Shown here piece after piece: positions 38,617 through 46,563 of a stretch of 64,000 bases of DNA (position 1 is the stretch's first letter; each line of letters starts with the position of its first letter). This DNA comes from Marinifilum fragile JCM 15579. GTDB lineage: Bacteria; Bacteroidota; Bacteroidia; Bacteroidales; Marinifilaceae. The translations under genes and the position numbers were made by a program. The stretch is taken from NCBI RefSeq assembly GCF_001310955.1, contig NZ_BAZX01000003.1:1-64000 (forward strand). Direction: 5' to 3'. A model generated the notes under the pieces. The model saw nothing but the letters and a program-made list of their open reading frames with translations. It made no database searches and had not been told where the DNA came from.

Positions 38617-39609
38617 ATGAAAAAAGCTCTGATTGTTTTTTGCGTATTATTTGTTGGATCGTTGGTACAAAGCTTTGCTCAAGATATCCGATTTTCTCAG
38701 TTTTATGCAAATAAACTTTATCTGAATCCAGCCTTGGCAGGATCTACAAATAACTCAAATGTTAGCTTAAACTATCGTAACCAATGGCCTAATTTAGATC
38801 TTCCGTACGTTACTTACAGTGTAGCATTCGATAACTTTTACGAGACTTTAAATGGGGGAGTAGGCGTTATGGTTATTCAGGATGATCAGGGAGATGGAGC
38901 ATTAAAAACAACCACTTTTGCAGGGATGTACTCATTCTATTTGAGAATAACTGATGATTTTGTAATTCGTCCAGCGATTCAGGCAGCTTTTATGCAAAAA
39001 AAGGTAGATTGGCAGAACCTTGTATTTCCTGATCAGGTTTCTCCTATTTATGGGAACATATTTCCACACAATTCTTCAGGTGACCCTATAAACAGGAGAA
39101 AAGATGGATGGGATTTCTCATTGGGATCGATAGCTTACTACAGAGATTTTTATTTTGGTATTGCAGCTCATCACTTGGCTAAACCAGATTTAAGTTTTGA
39201 TGACGAACAGGAAGACAAATTGCAAACCAAATATACAGTTCATGCTGGTGCCGAATTTGTGTTGGGAGGAAGAAGCAGAAGATATGCCGATAATTGGATT
39301 CTTGCCCCAGCATTGCTTTATCAGCAACAAGGAGATTTTTCTCAGATGAACTATGGATTGTATGCAAGTAAGAGTTCTATAGTTTTCGGATTGTGGTTTA
39401 ATCAGAATTTTGAGCCAAATTACGACTCTTTTATTGCCATGGCAGGATTCGTTACCGAGCGCTTTAAAGTTGCTTACAGCTACGATTACGCCATTTCTAA
39501 GTTAATTCATACGAATACTGGAGCGCATGAAATATCATTCTCTTTTCCGCTTGTTACCACCAAGGATAGACGAAAAAGAATTAAAGCAGTTCGAGCACCA
39601 GTATTTTAA
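38617..39609 (+). CDS. PorP/SprF family T9SS outer-membrane protein
   Basis: A 330-residue outer-membrane beta-barrel-like protein with a signal peptide (MKKALIVFCVLFVGSLVQSFAQ) and the family's opening QDIRFSQFYANKLYLNPALAGS, followed by the repeated Tyr/Phe-rich strands and NYRNQWP. PorP/SprF proteins partner with CHU_C (type B) cargo, and genes for the two are often adjacent; the giant adhesin lies directly upstream. It is therefore likely the dedicated anchoring or export partner of that adhesin. A strong terminator follows at 39624-39659. Confidence 0.94.
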   Translation: MKKALIVFCVLFVGSLVQSFAQDIRFSQFYANKLYLNPALAGSTNNSNVSLNYRNQWPNLDLPYVTYSVAFDNFYETLNGGVGVMVIQDDQGDGALKTTTFAGMYSFYLRITDDFVIRPAIQAAFMQKKVDWQNLVFPDQVSPIYGNIFPHNSSGDPINRRKDGWDFSLGSIAYYRDFYFGIAAHHLAKPDLSFDDEQEDKLQTKYTVHAGAEFVLGGRSRRYADNWILAPALLYQQQGDFSQMNYGLYASKSSIVFGLWFNQNFEPNYDSFIAMAGFVTERFKVAYSYDYAISKLIHTNTGAHEISFSFPLVTTKDRRKRIKAVRAPVF

Positions 39610-39623
39610 GAAAATATTGTATA

Positions 39624-39659
39624 AAAAAGGAGGTTTTCAATTTTGAAAACCTCCTTTTT
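39624..39659. terminator. Bidirectional terminator after PorP/SprF
   Basis: 17-bp perfect inverted repeat (39624-39640 with 39643-39659), A-rich before and T-rich after, placed between convergent genes. Confidence 0.9.
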
Positions 39660-39671
39660 GTTTTGTATTCT

Positions 39672-40385
39672 CTATTTTATTCTTTCAATGTATTTGTCTC
39701 TAATTTTCTTCATTAAATCCAGATTCAAGTTCTCAGCATAAACTCTGATCATATCAACAGCTTTAAAGTGGTCATAAATAAAGCCCAAAGAAACATCGAA
39801 ATGAATCATCTCCATGTTGTATTTCACTTTTTTGGTTAATTGCTCAAATTGCTTCCAGCTTAGCTTTTGTGGAATGGTAAAATATCCATGATTTGGTTCA
39901 ATATGATCTTTAAAGTATCCATCCTCGATTATATCCAAAGCAAAAAACTTATCCAATTGAATCATTGCTTTAGAATTGTGAGGAATAGAACCATTTGTCT
40001 TAAAAATAATTCCTTCAGATTGATAACACTCCTGTAATTCTTTAACTTGATCGTAATTACTAAGTCTTCTGATACGAATTACATAGTACACACTGTTATA
40101 AATGGTAATGTTACCAATTGCAGCGTGGAACTTTGCCTCGAAATAGCTCATTATTTTTTGCGTAGCTCGAGTAAACTCTTCTAAATCATATCTTCTATCT
40201 AATACCAAATAAATATAATGAGGTTGAACATCTTTCTGAAAACCATCGTAATACTCATAATATCCAGGAAACGGATTTGTTGCTTCCAAAACAATGGTAT
40301 TAGGCAATATTTTATCATCAATAACTTCCAGGGTTTCTTCTTTTAGAAGACTACCATACTTTACAACATAGTTTTCAGTGGTCAT
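39672..40385 (-). CDS. Unrecognised cytoplasmic protein
   Basis: A 237-residue soluble protein with no signal peptide or membrane segment. It is rich in Tyr, Phe, Lys and Ile and probably alpha/beta; motifs such as PHYIYLVLDRRYDLEEF and YYVIRIRRL may mark strands. No family or catalytic motif was recognised. It is monocistronic or loosely linked to yaaA upstream on the same strand (108-bp gap), with an AT-rich spacer between. The clean start at 40385 and normal codon use support a real gene. Confidence 0.75.
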   Translation of the reverse strand: MTTENYVVKYGSLLKEETLEVIDDKILPNTIVLEATNPFPGYYEYYDGFQKDVQPHYIYLVLDRRYDLEEFTRATQKIMSYFEAKFHAAIGNITIYNSVYYVIRIRRLSNYDQVKELQECYQSEGIIFKTNGSIPHNSKAMIQLDKFFALDIIEDGYFKDHIEPNHGYFTIPQKLSWKQFEQLTKKVKYNMEMIHFDVSLGFIYDHFKAVDMIRVYAENLNLDLMKKIRDKYIERIK

Positions 40386-40493
40386 ATGCAGAAGGATTAT
40401 GGGGTTAATACTCGGATTGTCTTATACTTAAACATAGTAAAAATTGAGAGCAAAAACAAGACTTAAAACTCTTTTTAATAATGTAAATTTTCT

Positions 40494-41264
40494 CTAATGA
40501 TCACGAGTAAAAACAGGAGCATTATCTTTTGATAAGTTTGGGTTATAGATATATCCATCTAAATCAAAAGCTTTTAGGTCTTCAGGATTGGATATTTCAT
40601 TCTGAATAATGAATCGAGTCATTAATCCTCGTGCTTTTTTAGCGAAGAAGCTGATCATTTTGTATTGTCCATTCTTCAAATCTTTAAAAGCTGGGGTAAT
40701 GATTTTGGCATTTATTTGTTTTGCCTTTATCGATTTATAATACTCATTCGATGCCAGGTTAATTAAATGCTTGTGGTCGTATTCTTTTAAATCTTTGTTA
40801 ATGGATTTTGTGATTTTATCTCCCCAAAACTCATACAGGTCTTTCCCTTTTTTGTTTTCGAGTTTTTTACCCATCTCCAAGCGATAAGCCTGAATTAAAT
40901 CCATAGGTTTTAGTACACCATACAAACCGGAAAGAATACGCAATTGCGATTGTGCATTTTCAAAATCAGTATCGCTTAAACTTTCTGCATCAATTCCGGT
41001 ATAAACGTCGCCTTTAAAGGCCAGTAATGCTTGTTTGGCATTATCGGGTGTAAAAGGCAAGTTCCATTGGTGAAAACGTTCAAAATTCAACTGAGCCAGC
41101 TTGGGGCTGATTCCCATGAAATCTCCAATTTCATCAACTTTAAGTTTGCGAAGAATTTTAATTAATTGTTCAGCATCTTTCGTAAAACTTGCTTCCGAAT
41201 AAATATCTGTTTTTACTTGAGATTCAAAGTCTAATGTTTTGGCAGGTGATATAACTATTAACAT
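40494..41264 (-). CDS. yaaA: Peroxide stress protein YaaA (UPF0246)
   Basis: 256 residues with the family's signatures: start ISPAKTLDF, the DFMGISPKLAQLNFERF segment, FKGDVYTGIDA, LRILSGLYGVLKPMDLIQAYRLEMG, the NLASNEYYKSI helix and a C-terminal KKARGLMTRFI. E. coli YaaA lowers intracellular free iron during peroxide stress and binds DNA; the family fold is DNA-binding-like. Standalone gene here; upstream lies the 41-bp-period array. Catalytic function in this organism is untested. Confidence 0.95.
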   Translation of the reverse strand: MLIVISPAKTLDFESQVKTDIYSEASFTKDAEQLIKILRKLKVDEIGDFMGISPKLAQLNFERFHQWNLPFTPDNAKQALLAFKGDVYTGIDAESLSDTDFENAQSQLRILSGLYGVLKPMDLIQAYRLEMGKKLENKKGKDLYEFWGDKITKSINKDLKEYDHKHLINLASNEYYKSIKAKQINAKIITPAFKDLKNGQYKMISFFAKKARGLMTRFIIQNEISNPEDLKAFDLDGYIYNPNLSKDNAPVFTRDH

Positions 41265-41415
41265 ATTCTGTTCTTTTAATTTTTGATTCTTAAAAGTAAG
41301 TATTATTCACATAAGCATCAATAGAGTTTATCATTATTGATAATGACTTAGTTTCTGTCTATGAGAAAATGGATGTATTCTTATTTTTGGAAACCTACTC
41401 TCCTAATCAAAGAAC

Positions 41416-41677
41416 CATCCCCAAGCTGGGAAAATGCAAACTGAAAAATAAAAGCTTTCCCCAAGTTGGGAAAGCTAGAATTGAAAAAAAATAGACCTTT
41501 CCCAAGCTGGGAAAACGTGATTGTAGAAAAAAGGGCCTTTCCCCAAACTGGGAAAGGGTATCGTTTTTAAAAATGGCCATTTCCCAGCTTGGGGAAGCTT
41601 GTTTTAAAAAAAAAAGAGACCCTCCCCAACTTGGGGAAGGCAATTCTGAAAAAAAAATGACTTCCCCAAAACAGTTG
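41416..41677. repeat. Palindromic tandem array, about 41-bp period
   Basis: Seven copies of an imperfect palindrome of the form TTTCCCCAAGCTGGGAAA, centred near 41425, 41465, 41506, 41547, 41588, 41630 and 41670 (steps of 40-42 bp), separated by A-rich spacers of about 20 bp. The last copy has lost its right arm. Each palindrome can form a hairpin, and the stems differ while remaining paired. The array fills the 463-bp gap between yaaA and the S9 peptidase; reading frames across it are artefacts of the repeat. Confidence 0.88.
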
Positions 41678-41727
41678 AGTTAAAAAAAAAGAGATTAACG
41701 TTTGCCAATCTCTTTTGATATTAAGGT

Positions 41728-44313
41728 TTATAAATTCTTATCAGGATACAATTCATCCCACCATTGTGGTTGATCTTTTAAGTATTTTGCAAAGTATGCA
41801 AAAATGGTATTGTTCCAAAGAATGCGTTTGTTGTAGTTCTGAATCAAGTGATCCTGACCTTTTACCTGTACAAATTCCACATCTTTTCCTAACAATTTTA
41901 AAGCCTGATACATTTGAATGCTTTCCCCCAATGGTACATTGGTATCCTGGCTGCCATGAAGCAATAACATTGGAGTTGTAATTTTATCTGCATTAAACAA
42001 TGGGCTTTGGTCTACATAAATGTCTTTTCTGTTCCAAGGGAATGATTTACCTGTAGCATTCATGCTGTAGGAATATCCCCAATATCCTTCGCCCCAATAG
42101 CTAGTAATATCACTAATGCCAGCATGAGATATGGCTGCTGCAAAAATATCGGTTCTGGTTTGTAGCAACTGAGTGGTAAAACCACCATATGAAGCTCCGA
42201 TACATCCAACTTTGTCGGCATCGATAAAAGAATGTTCTTTGATAAACTTCTTGGTTCCATTAATAATTTCATCAGCCGTAATAATTCCCCAATTGTTTTG
42301 GTGACGAGCCGAGAATTCCTGTCCAAATCCGGTAGCACCACTAGGCTGTAGTAGGTATACCACATAGCCCATAGCTGCATACATATTTAGAGGATAACGA
42401 CCTCCAAAGCTTCTTTCTACAGGAGAAGTTCCGCCGTAATAGTTTACAATCAGAGGATATTTTTTATTGGAATCGAAATTAGGAGGATAGTAAACACGAC
42501 CAATAATCGTAGTTCCATCTTCTTTGGTAAAGTTCCAATCTTCGGTTTTGCCGAACATCACATTCTTCAGATGATTCTTTTCAGGATTTGCGATTACATG
42601 ATTTGCCTTAGAAGCAATATCATAAGTAAATGCTTTATATGGGCTTGAAATTCCACATGCCACATAGCTTATTGTTTTTCCATTTTTCGATAGGTCAAAA
42701 CCACGAACCACATCCGAATTCGAATTCAATTCAGTGAATTTTTTCGACGCAATATCATAGCTGAATAGTTTTACGTAGTCTTTGTCTTGTGCTTTAATGT
42801 AAATCTTATTATCAGATTTATTCCAAATTGCTGCATCAATTGCAGGATCAAAATTGTAGGTGATAGGATCTACATTTTTCGAAGTCAAATCGTAAATGTA
42901 AAGCTGTCCATCGTAATTGTTTGCTATTGGATGATTGCCAATATTTTCACCAATCTTACCAAAACAAGAAGGACCTCCTTGCACCAACAATTGTTTGCCA
43001 TCAGGAGAATATTGAGCCTGACCAGCGGTCAACTTGTCTTCCCAAATGCTTTCCACCTTAAAAGTTTCAATATTCATTTGGTAAAGATTCTGCTTAAAAT
43101 ATGGGTAGCCACTGTAATCAGGACGCGAAGTTGTGAACAGGATGTTCTTTCCATCAGCATTAATATCAGCTAAATCGGTACTTAAAGTTCCGTAAGTTAG
43201 GCGTTGTTTTACACCACTTGCAACATCCAATTTGTACAGGAATGATCTGTATCTGTACCATGGTAAGCGGTCTTCCATTCCTTGGAATTTCTTCATTTTC
43301 CAGTCTTCAGAATTGCTTTTTCCTACGCTGTAGATAATAAATTTTCCGTTTGGAGCCCAAGTGTAAGAAGAGAAATCTTCAATATTTTCAGCAATTTGCT
43401 TTTCGGTATTCTTTTCAAAATCGAAAACAAAAATAGATGCTTTGTCGTTGTATTTCTGGGTATAAGAAATTTGATTTCCGGTTGGTAACCAGTTGATGTT
43501 TGAAAGTTGTGTTCCTCTGAAGGTGTAAAGAATTTTACCTGTTTCAATTTCTTGGATTTCTTTCCAGTTCTCACTTTTGTCTGATGGGGGTAAGGTGCGG
43601 CTGTAAGAAATTAGGGCATACTTGCCATCAAATGATACAGCTGTGCTTTGCACTTTTGTGCCATCCAAAACTTTGTTGATATCCATAAATTGCTTTGGAG
43701 AAAGGCTCAATTCAAAATGATCAACTTTTGCATCATTTTTTGATTTTAAAGCAAGTTGAAACTGATTGTTCTTAGAACTGCTCAGAATTTTCACAACAAT
43801 TTTGTGGTGTCCTTGCTCCAGTTTTAAACTTTTGCTCGACTCCTTGGCTTTATCGGCTTCATGCTTGTATTGCGACAATTGCTTTTCGCCATCCACATAA
43901 ACCTCAATCATAGGGAAGCTTTTCAACGATAGCTCAACTTCACTCCACTGATCAGTGTTTAGGTATGAAACCAGATAGTACAATTTGTTTTCCTTATTTG
44001 GTAAAGAAAGAAAACCTTTAGAATTGGCACTTTTCTTTTTCCAGGTCAATTGCTCATTGTTCCAGTTCAGTTTGTCCGATTCATTAGGAGCAATTTTACA
44101 AAGGTCCATTTGGTTTTCCTGTAAAAGATTTTTTAGTTCGAAAGTACTTCCGCTAAAATCCTCGGTAGTGTTGAATGCAGGAAGGTGTAGTTCTATAGCA
44201 TCCGAAATCAACCAATTTTTAATTGTTTTTTGTTTGTTATCCTTGGTTGAGGAAGCAAAACAAAGATTTGCACTTAGTATTATAGCCAAGGCTGATACAA
44301 TGATCTTGTTCAT
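41728..44313 (-). CDS. S9 family prolyl-oligopeptidase-like protein, full length
   Basis: An 861-residue secreted serine peptidase. Signal peptide (MNKIIVSALAIILSANLCFAS), an extra N-terminal region (about 25-210), PD40-like beta-propeller blades (YTWAPNGKFIIYSV, QYSPDGKQLLVQGG) and a C-terminal alpha/beta-hydrolase with nucleophile motif GASYGGFTT, Asp in HGSQDTNVP and His in GQDHLI. All three catalytic residues are visible. It is paralogous to the interrupted gene at 1591-3682 but longer and not adjacent. Likely a periplasmic dipeptidyl- or oligopeptidase in peptide scavenging. The 41-bp array lies downstream. Confidence 0.94.
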   Translation of the reverse strand: MNKIIVSALAIILSANLCFASSTKDNKQKTIKNWLISDAIELHLPAFNTTEDFSGSTFELKNLLQENQMDLCKIAPNESDKLNWNNEQLTWKKKSANSKGFLSLPNKENKLYYLVSYLNTDQWSEVELSLKSFPMIEVYVDGEKQLSQYKHEADKAKESSKSLKLEQGHHKIVVKILSSSKNNQFQLALKSKNDAKVDHFELSLSPKQFMDINKVLDGTKVQSTAVSFDGKYALISYSRTLPPSDKSENWKEIQEIETGKILYTFRGTQLSNINWLPTGNQISYTQKYNDKASIFVFDFEKNTEKQIAENIEDFSSYTWAPNGKFIIYSVGKSNSEDWKMKKFQGMEDRLPWYRYRSFLYKLDVASGVKQRLTYGTLSTDLADINADGKNILFTTSRPDYSGYPYFKQNLYQMNIETFKVESIWEDKLTAGQAQYSPDGKQLLVQGGPSCFGKIGENIGNHPIANNYDGQLYIYDLTSKNVDPITYNFDPAIDAAIWNKSDNKIYIKAQDKDYVKLFSYDIASKKFTELNSNSDVVRGFDLSKNGKTISYVACGISSPYKAFTYDIASKANHVIANPEKNHLKNVMFGKTEDWNFTKEDGTTIIGRVYYPPNFDSNKKYPLIVNYYGGTSPVERSFGGRYPLNMYAAMGYVVYLLQPSGATGFGQEFSARHQNNWGIITADEIINGTKKFIKEHSFIDADKVGCIGASYGGFTTQLLQTRTDIFAAAISHAGISDITSYWGEGYWGYSYSMNATGKSFPWNRKDIYVDQSPLFNADKITTPMLLLHGSQDTNVPLGESIQMYQALKLLGKDVEFVQVKGQDHLIQNYNKRILWNNTIFAYFAKYLKDQPQWWDELYPDKNL

Positions 44314-44440
44314 TTTTATTACGATTTATTTGGTTTGTTGCAAGACCTCAATACTACATAAAATTTAGAGCATAAAAAAGAATATTTGTTAGCTTAGGTC
44401 ATGTTTCTGACTGAAATTAACAGTATTGGAGAAATATTTG

Positions 44441-44470
44441 TTGCGATTTGGATAAATTGATTTATATTTG
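44441..44470 (+). promoter_or_regulatory. Predicted promoter for the MATE leader
   Basis: TTG at 44441-44443, a 19-bp spacer and TATATTTG at 44463-44470 fit the Bacteroidota -33/-7 consensus. Transcription from here would begin close to 44477, just before the structured leader. Confidence 0.6.
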
Positions 44471-44486
44471 TGGTACTCACGCAAAA

Positions 44487-44609
44487 ACGGAGGAAAGCTA
44501 TGAATATATTTGTCACAAATTCACCTTGCAATTATCTGAGCTAAACAGCTTAGGCTTTCCTTATTCTATAGATATTATTAATTAAGAAGTAACGGAGGCG
44601 TAAGCCGCC
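44487..44609 (+). promoter_or_regulatory. Candidate structured 5' leader upstream of the MATE pump
   Basis: Seen directly: P1 AGGAAAGC (44491-44498) pairs with GCTTTCCT (44554-44561); inside it lie P2 ATTTG/CAAAT with loop TCA (44508-44520) and P3 CTGAGCT/AGCTTAG with loop AAAC (44536-44553), which abuts P1. Together they form a three-way junction. Farther on, GG-A-GGC and GCC-G-CC close a GTAA (GNRA) tetraloop at 44594-44609. The 5' strand of P1 overlaps the GGAGG ahead of a 14-codon ORF, and P3 overlaps that ORF's stop. No known riboswitch class was recognised. Could act as a riboswitch or a translation-coupled attenuator. Confidence 0.5.
44500..44544 (+). CDS. Possible 14-residue leader peptide
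   Basis: ATG at 44500 preceded by GGAGGAAAGCT, a strong Shine-Dalgarno match that is unusual in this phylum, encodes MNIFVTNSPCNYLS then TAA. It lies wholly within the folded leader, as in translation-attenuation leaders. Existence is inferred only from the ribosome site and position. Confidence 0.35.
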   Translation: MNIFVTNSPCNYLS

Positions 44610-44653
44610 CGATACGAATTTTGTACACCTAAAAATTTAATGGAGGAAAAATT

Positions 44654-44797
44654 ATGAGCACAACTATGAATTATTGTGCCCCATTTGTGGAGCTCGTGAA
44701 ATTTGAAACAGGAAAATGTTTCGAGGAAAAAGTAAAAATAATGAGTTTAATTCATCATCATAAGCGAAAACGAAAATGCAACATTATAGCAATTTAA
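44654..44797 (+). CDS. Small protein (47 residues) upstream of and overlapping the MATE gene
   Basis: A 47-residue frame begins at 44654 with GGAGG seven bases before the ATG. It starts MSTTMNYCAPFVELVKFE, has three Cys residues, and ends in a very basic tail with three His and the sequence KRKRKC. Its 3' end overlaps the first 22 bp of the MATE gene in another frame, so translation of the two may be coupled. No family recognised. It may be a regulatory small protein or leader; not a clear toxin. Confidence 0.5.
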   Translation: MSTTMNYCAPFVELVKFETGKCFEEKVKIMSLIHHHKRKRKCNIIAI

Positions 44798-46218
44798 AAG
44801 AGAAATATATACGAGTAAAAGCAATTGACCGAGGGAGGCAATTGTGGAAAATAATTAAGGATGCCATATCGGGCGAAGAAAGAGATTATACCAATGGGAA
44901 AATTGGGAAAGCATTATTTATGCTGGCTATACCCATGGTATTGGAAATGGTCTTTGAATCGGTTTTTGCTATAGCTGATATCTTTTTTGTATCCCAACTT
45001 GGCGATGATGCAGTCGCAACTGTAGGGATTACTGAATCGATAACCACCATTGTATATGCCATAGGATTTGGTTTATCGATGGCAACAACAGCTTTGGTAG
45101 CTCGAAGAGTTGGTGAAAAGAAGTTCGAGAAAGCTGCAAAAGTCTCAGCACAGGCCATTGTAACCGGAGCGATAGCATCAGTTTTTATCGCGATAGTAGG
45201 AATTTTCTTTTCGAAAGACTTGCTGCGATTAATGGGAGCAAATTCCACCATTGTGAATGAGATGTCGGGTTATGCAAGCATTATTCTGAGCAGTAACATG
45301 ATTATCATGTTGCTGTTTATTAACAATGCGATATTCCGATCAGCGGGAGATGCTGCCCTTTCCATGCGTGTTTTGATTATTGCCAACTGTTTAAATATCA
45401 TTCTTGATCCATTATTGACTTTTGGTTTAGGACCAATTCCTGCGATGGGCGTTGAAGGAGCTGCAATTGCAACTAGCATTGGTAGAGGATTGGCTGTGAT
45501 ATACCAGTTTGTTCTCCTGATTAAAGGAAGAGGAAAGATACACATCAAAATAGAGCATTTTAGCTTGCGATGGAAAACCATAAAGAAACTGGTTCAACTG
45601 TCGCTTGGAGGAATAGGACAGAACATTATTGCAACCTCAAGTTGGATTGGTTTGATGAGGATTATGGCAGAGTTTGGTAGTGCTGCCATTGCGGGTTATA
45701 CCATTGCAATCCGTATTTTGATATTTATTCTTTTGCCATCCTGGGGATTGAGCAATGCAGCAGCTACTTTGGTGGGACAAAATCTAGGTGCTAATCAACC
45801 GGAACGTGCCGAAAAATCGGTATGGGCTGCAGGAAGAATTAATGTTGCGTTTCTTGGTTTAATAGGAATAATATTTTTCTTGTTCCCAGCTTATTTTATT
45901 GAATTATTTACCGATGATCAGGGGATTGTAGTAAATGGAATTCAAGCGCTAAAAATTATTAGCTGCGGATTTATTTTTTACGGAATGGGGATGGTTTTGC
46001 TGAACTCTATTAATGGAGCTGGCGACACACAAACTCCAACACTATTGAACCTGATTAGTTTCTGGATTGTAGAAATTCCTGTTGCTTATTTGCTGGCAAT
46101 TCACTTTGCCTGGAACCAAAATGGCGTATTTTATGCCATCATTATTTCAGAAGCAATTTTAACATTAATTGCTTTGTATTGGTTTAAAACCGGAAGGTGG
46201 AAGTTGAAGAGGGTTTAG
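44776..46218 (+). CDS. MATE family multidrug/Na+ efflux transporter
   Basis: A 480-residue inner-membrane transporter with about 12 helices in two homologous halves (MatE domains near 45-205 and 270-435). Typical features: ALFMLAIPMVLEMVFESV in helix 1, AIADIFFVSQLG, the GAGDTQTP motif before a late helix and the matching RSAGDAALSM in the first half. A 40-residue charged N-terminal extension precedes helix 1; a later start would be possible but the ATG at 44776 overlaps the upstream small ORF. Substrate unknown (cations or drugs). The structured leader and small ORFs upstream suggest induced expression. Confidence 0.92.
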   Translation: MQHYSNLKEKYIRVKAIDRGRQLWKIIKDAISGEERDYTNGKIGKALFMLAIPMVLEMVFESVFAIADIFFVSQLGDDAVATVGITESITTIVYAIGFGLSMATTALVARRVGEKKFEKAAKVSAQAIVTGAIASVFIAIVGIFFSKDLLRLMGANSTIVNEMSGYASIILSSNMIIMLLFINNAIFRSAGDAALSMRVLIIANCLNIILDPLLTFGLGPIPAMGVEGAAIATSIGRGLAVIYQFVLLIKGRGKIHIKIEHFSLRWKTIKKLVQLSLGGIGQNIIATSSWIGLMRIMAEFGSAAIAGYTIAIRILIFILLPSWGLSNAAATLVGQNLGANQPERAEKSVWAAGRINVAFLGLIGIIFFLFPAYFIELFTDDQGIVVNGIQALKIISCGFIFYGMGMVLLNSINGAGDTQTPTLLNLISFWIVEIPVAYLLAIHFAWNQNGVFYAIIISEAILTLIALYWFKTGRWKLKRV

Positions 46219-46352
46219 ACTTAGAGGTGTAGAATGCAATCTCGATATAATCAGCAAAATATAAAATTGTAGGTTGAACTTTTATAATGAAGGGATCTGA
46301 ATGTATTTTGGGGTGGAGATATGTATTTATTAAAGGTACAATGGCATATACG

Positions 46353-46389
46353 ACGTAAATTGCAGATAGATTTTATTTGCAATTTATGT
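46353..46389 (+). terminator. Possible terminator downstream of the MATE gene
   Basis: 12-pair RNA stem ACGUAAAUUGCA/UGCAAUUUAUGU around a 13-nt loop, 135 bp after the MATE stop. AT-rich and without a clean U tail, so weak. Otherwise nothing is visible in the gap 46219-46563. Confidence 0.4.
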
Positions 46390-46563
46390 TTGTATAGCAT
46401 GTGTATTTATTTAACTTTAGGTGTCAATTATTATTGTTGGTGATGAGAATTTTATTCTGTTATTGATTGTTAGGACGGCAATTAGAGTCTGTGTTGATTT
46501 GAGTGTCCGTTGTGATTATTCTTATTTGACAGTTTGTTCTATTCCTAAAATGAATGATACATT

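Noticed and set aside
41407..41643. Reading frame with repeated PSWG/PSLG peptides
   Set aside because: It is only a translation of the palindromic 41-bp array and has no start context or conserved domain.
44460..44620. Known riboswitch (c-di-GMP, TPP, guanidine, Mn2+, THF)
   Set aside because: Conserved bases of these classes are absent; for example no CTGAGA/ACC pair for TPP and no GCAAAGCC-type core for c-di-GMP.
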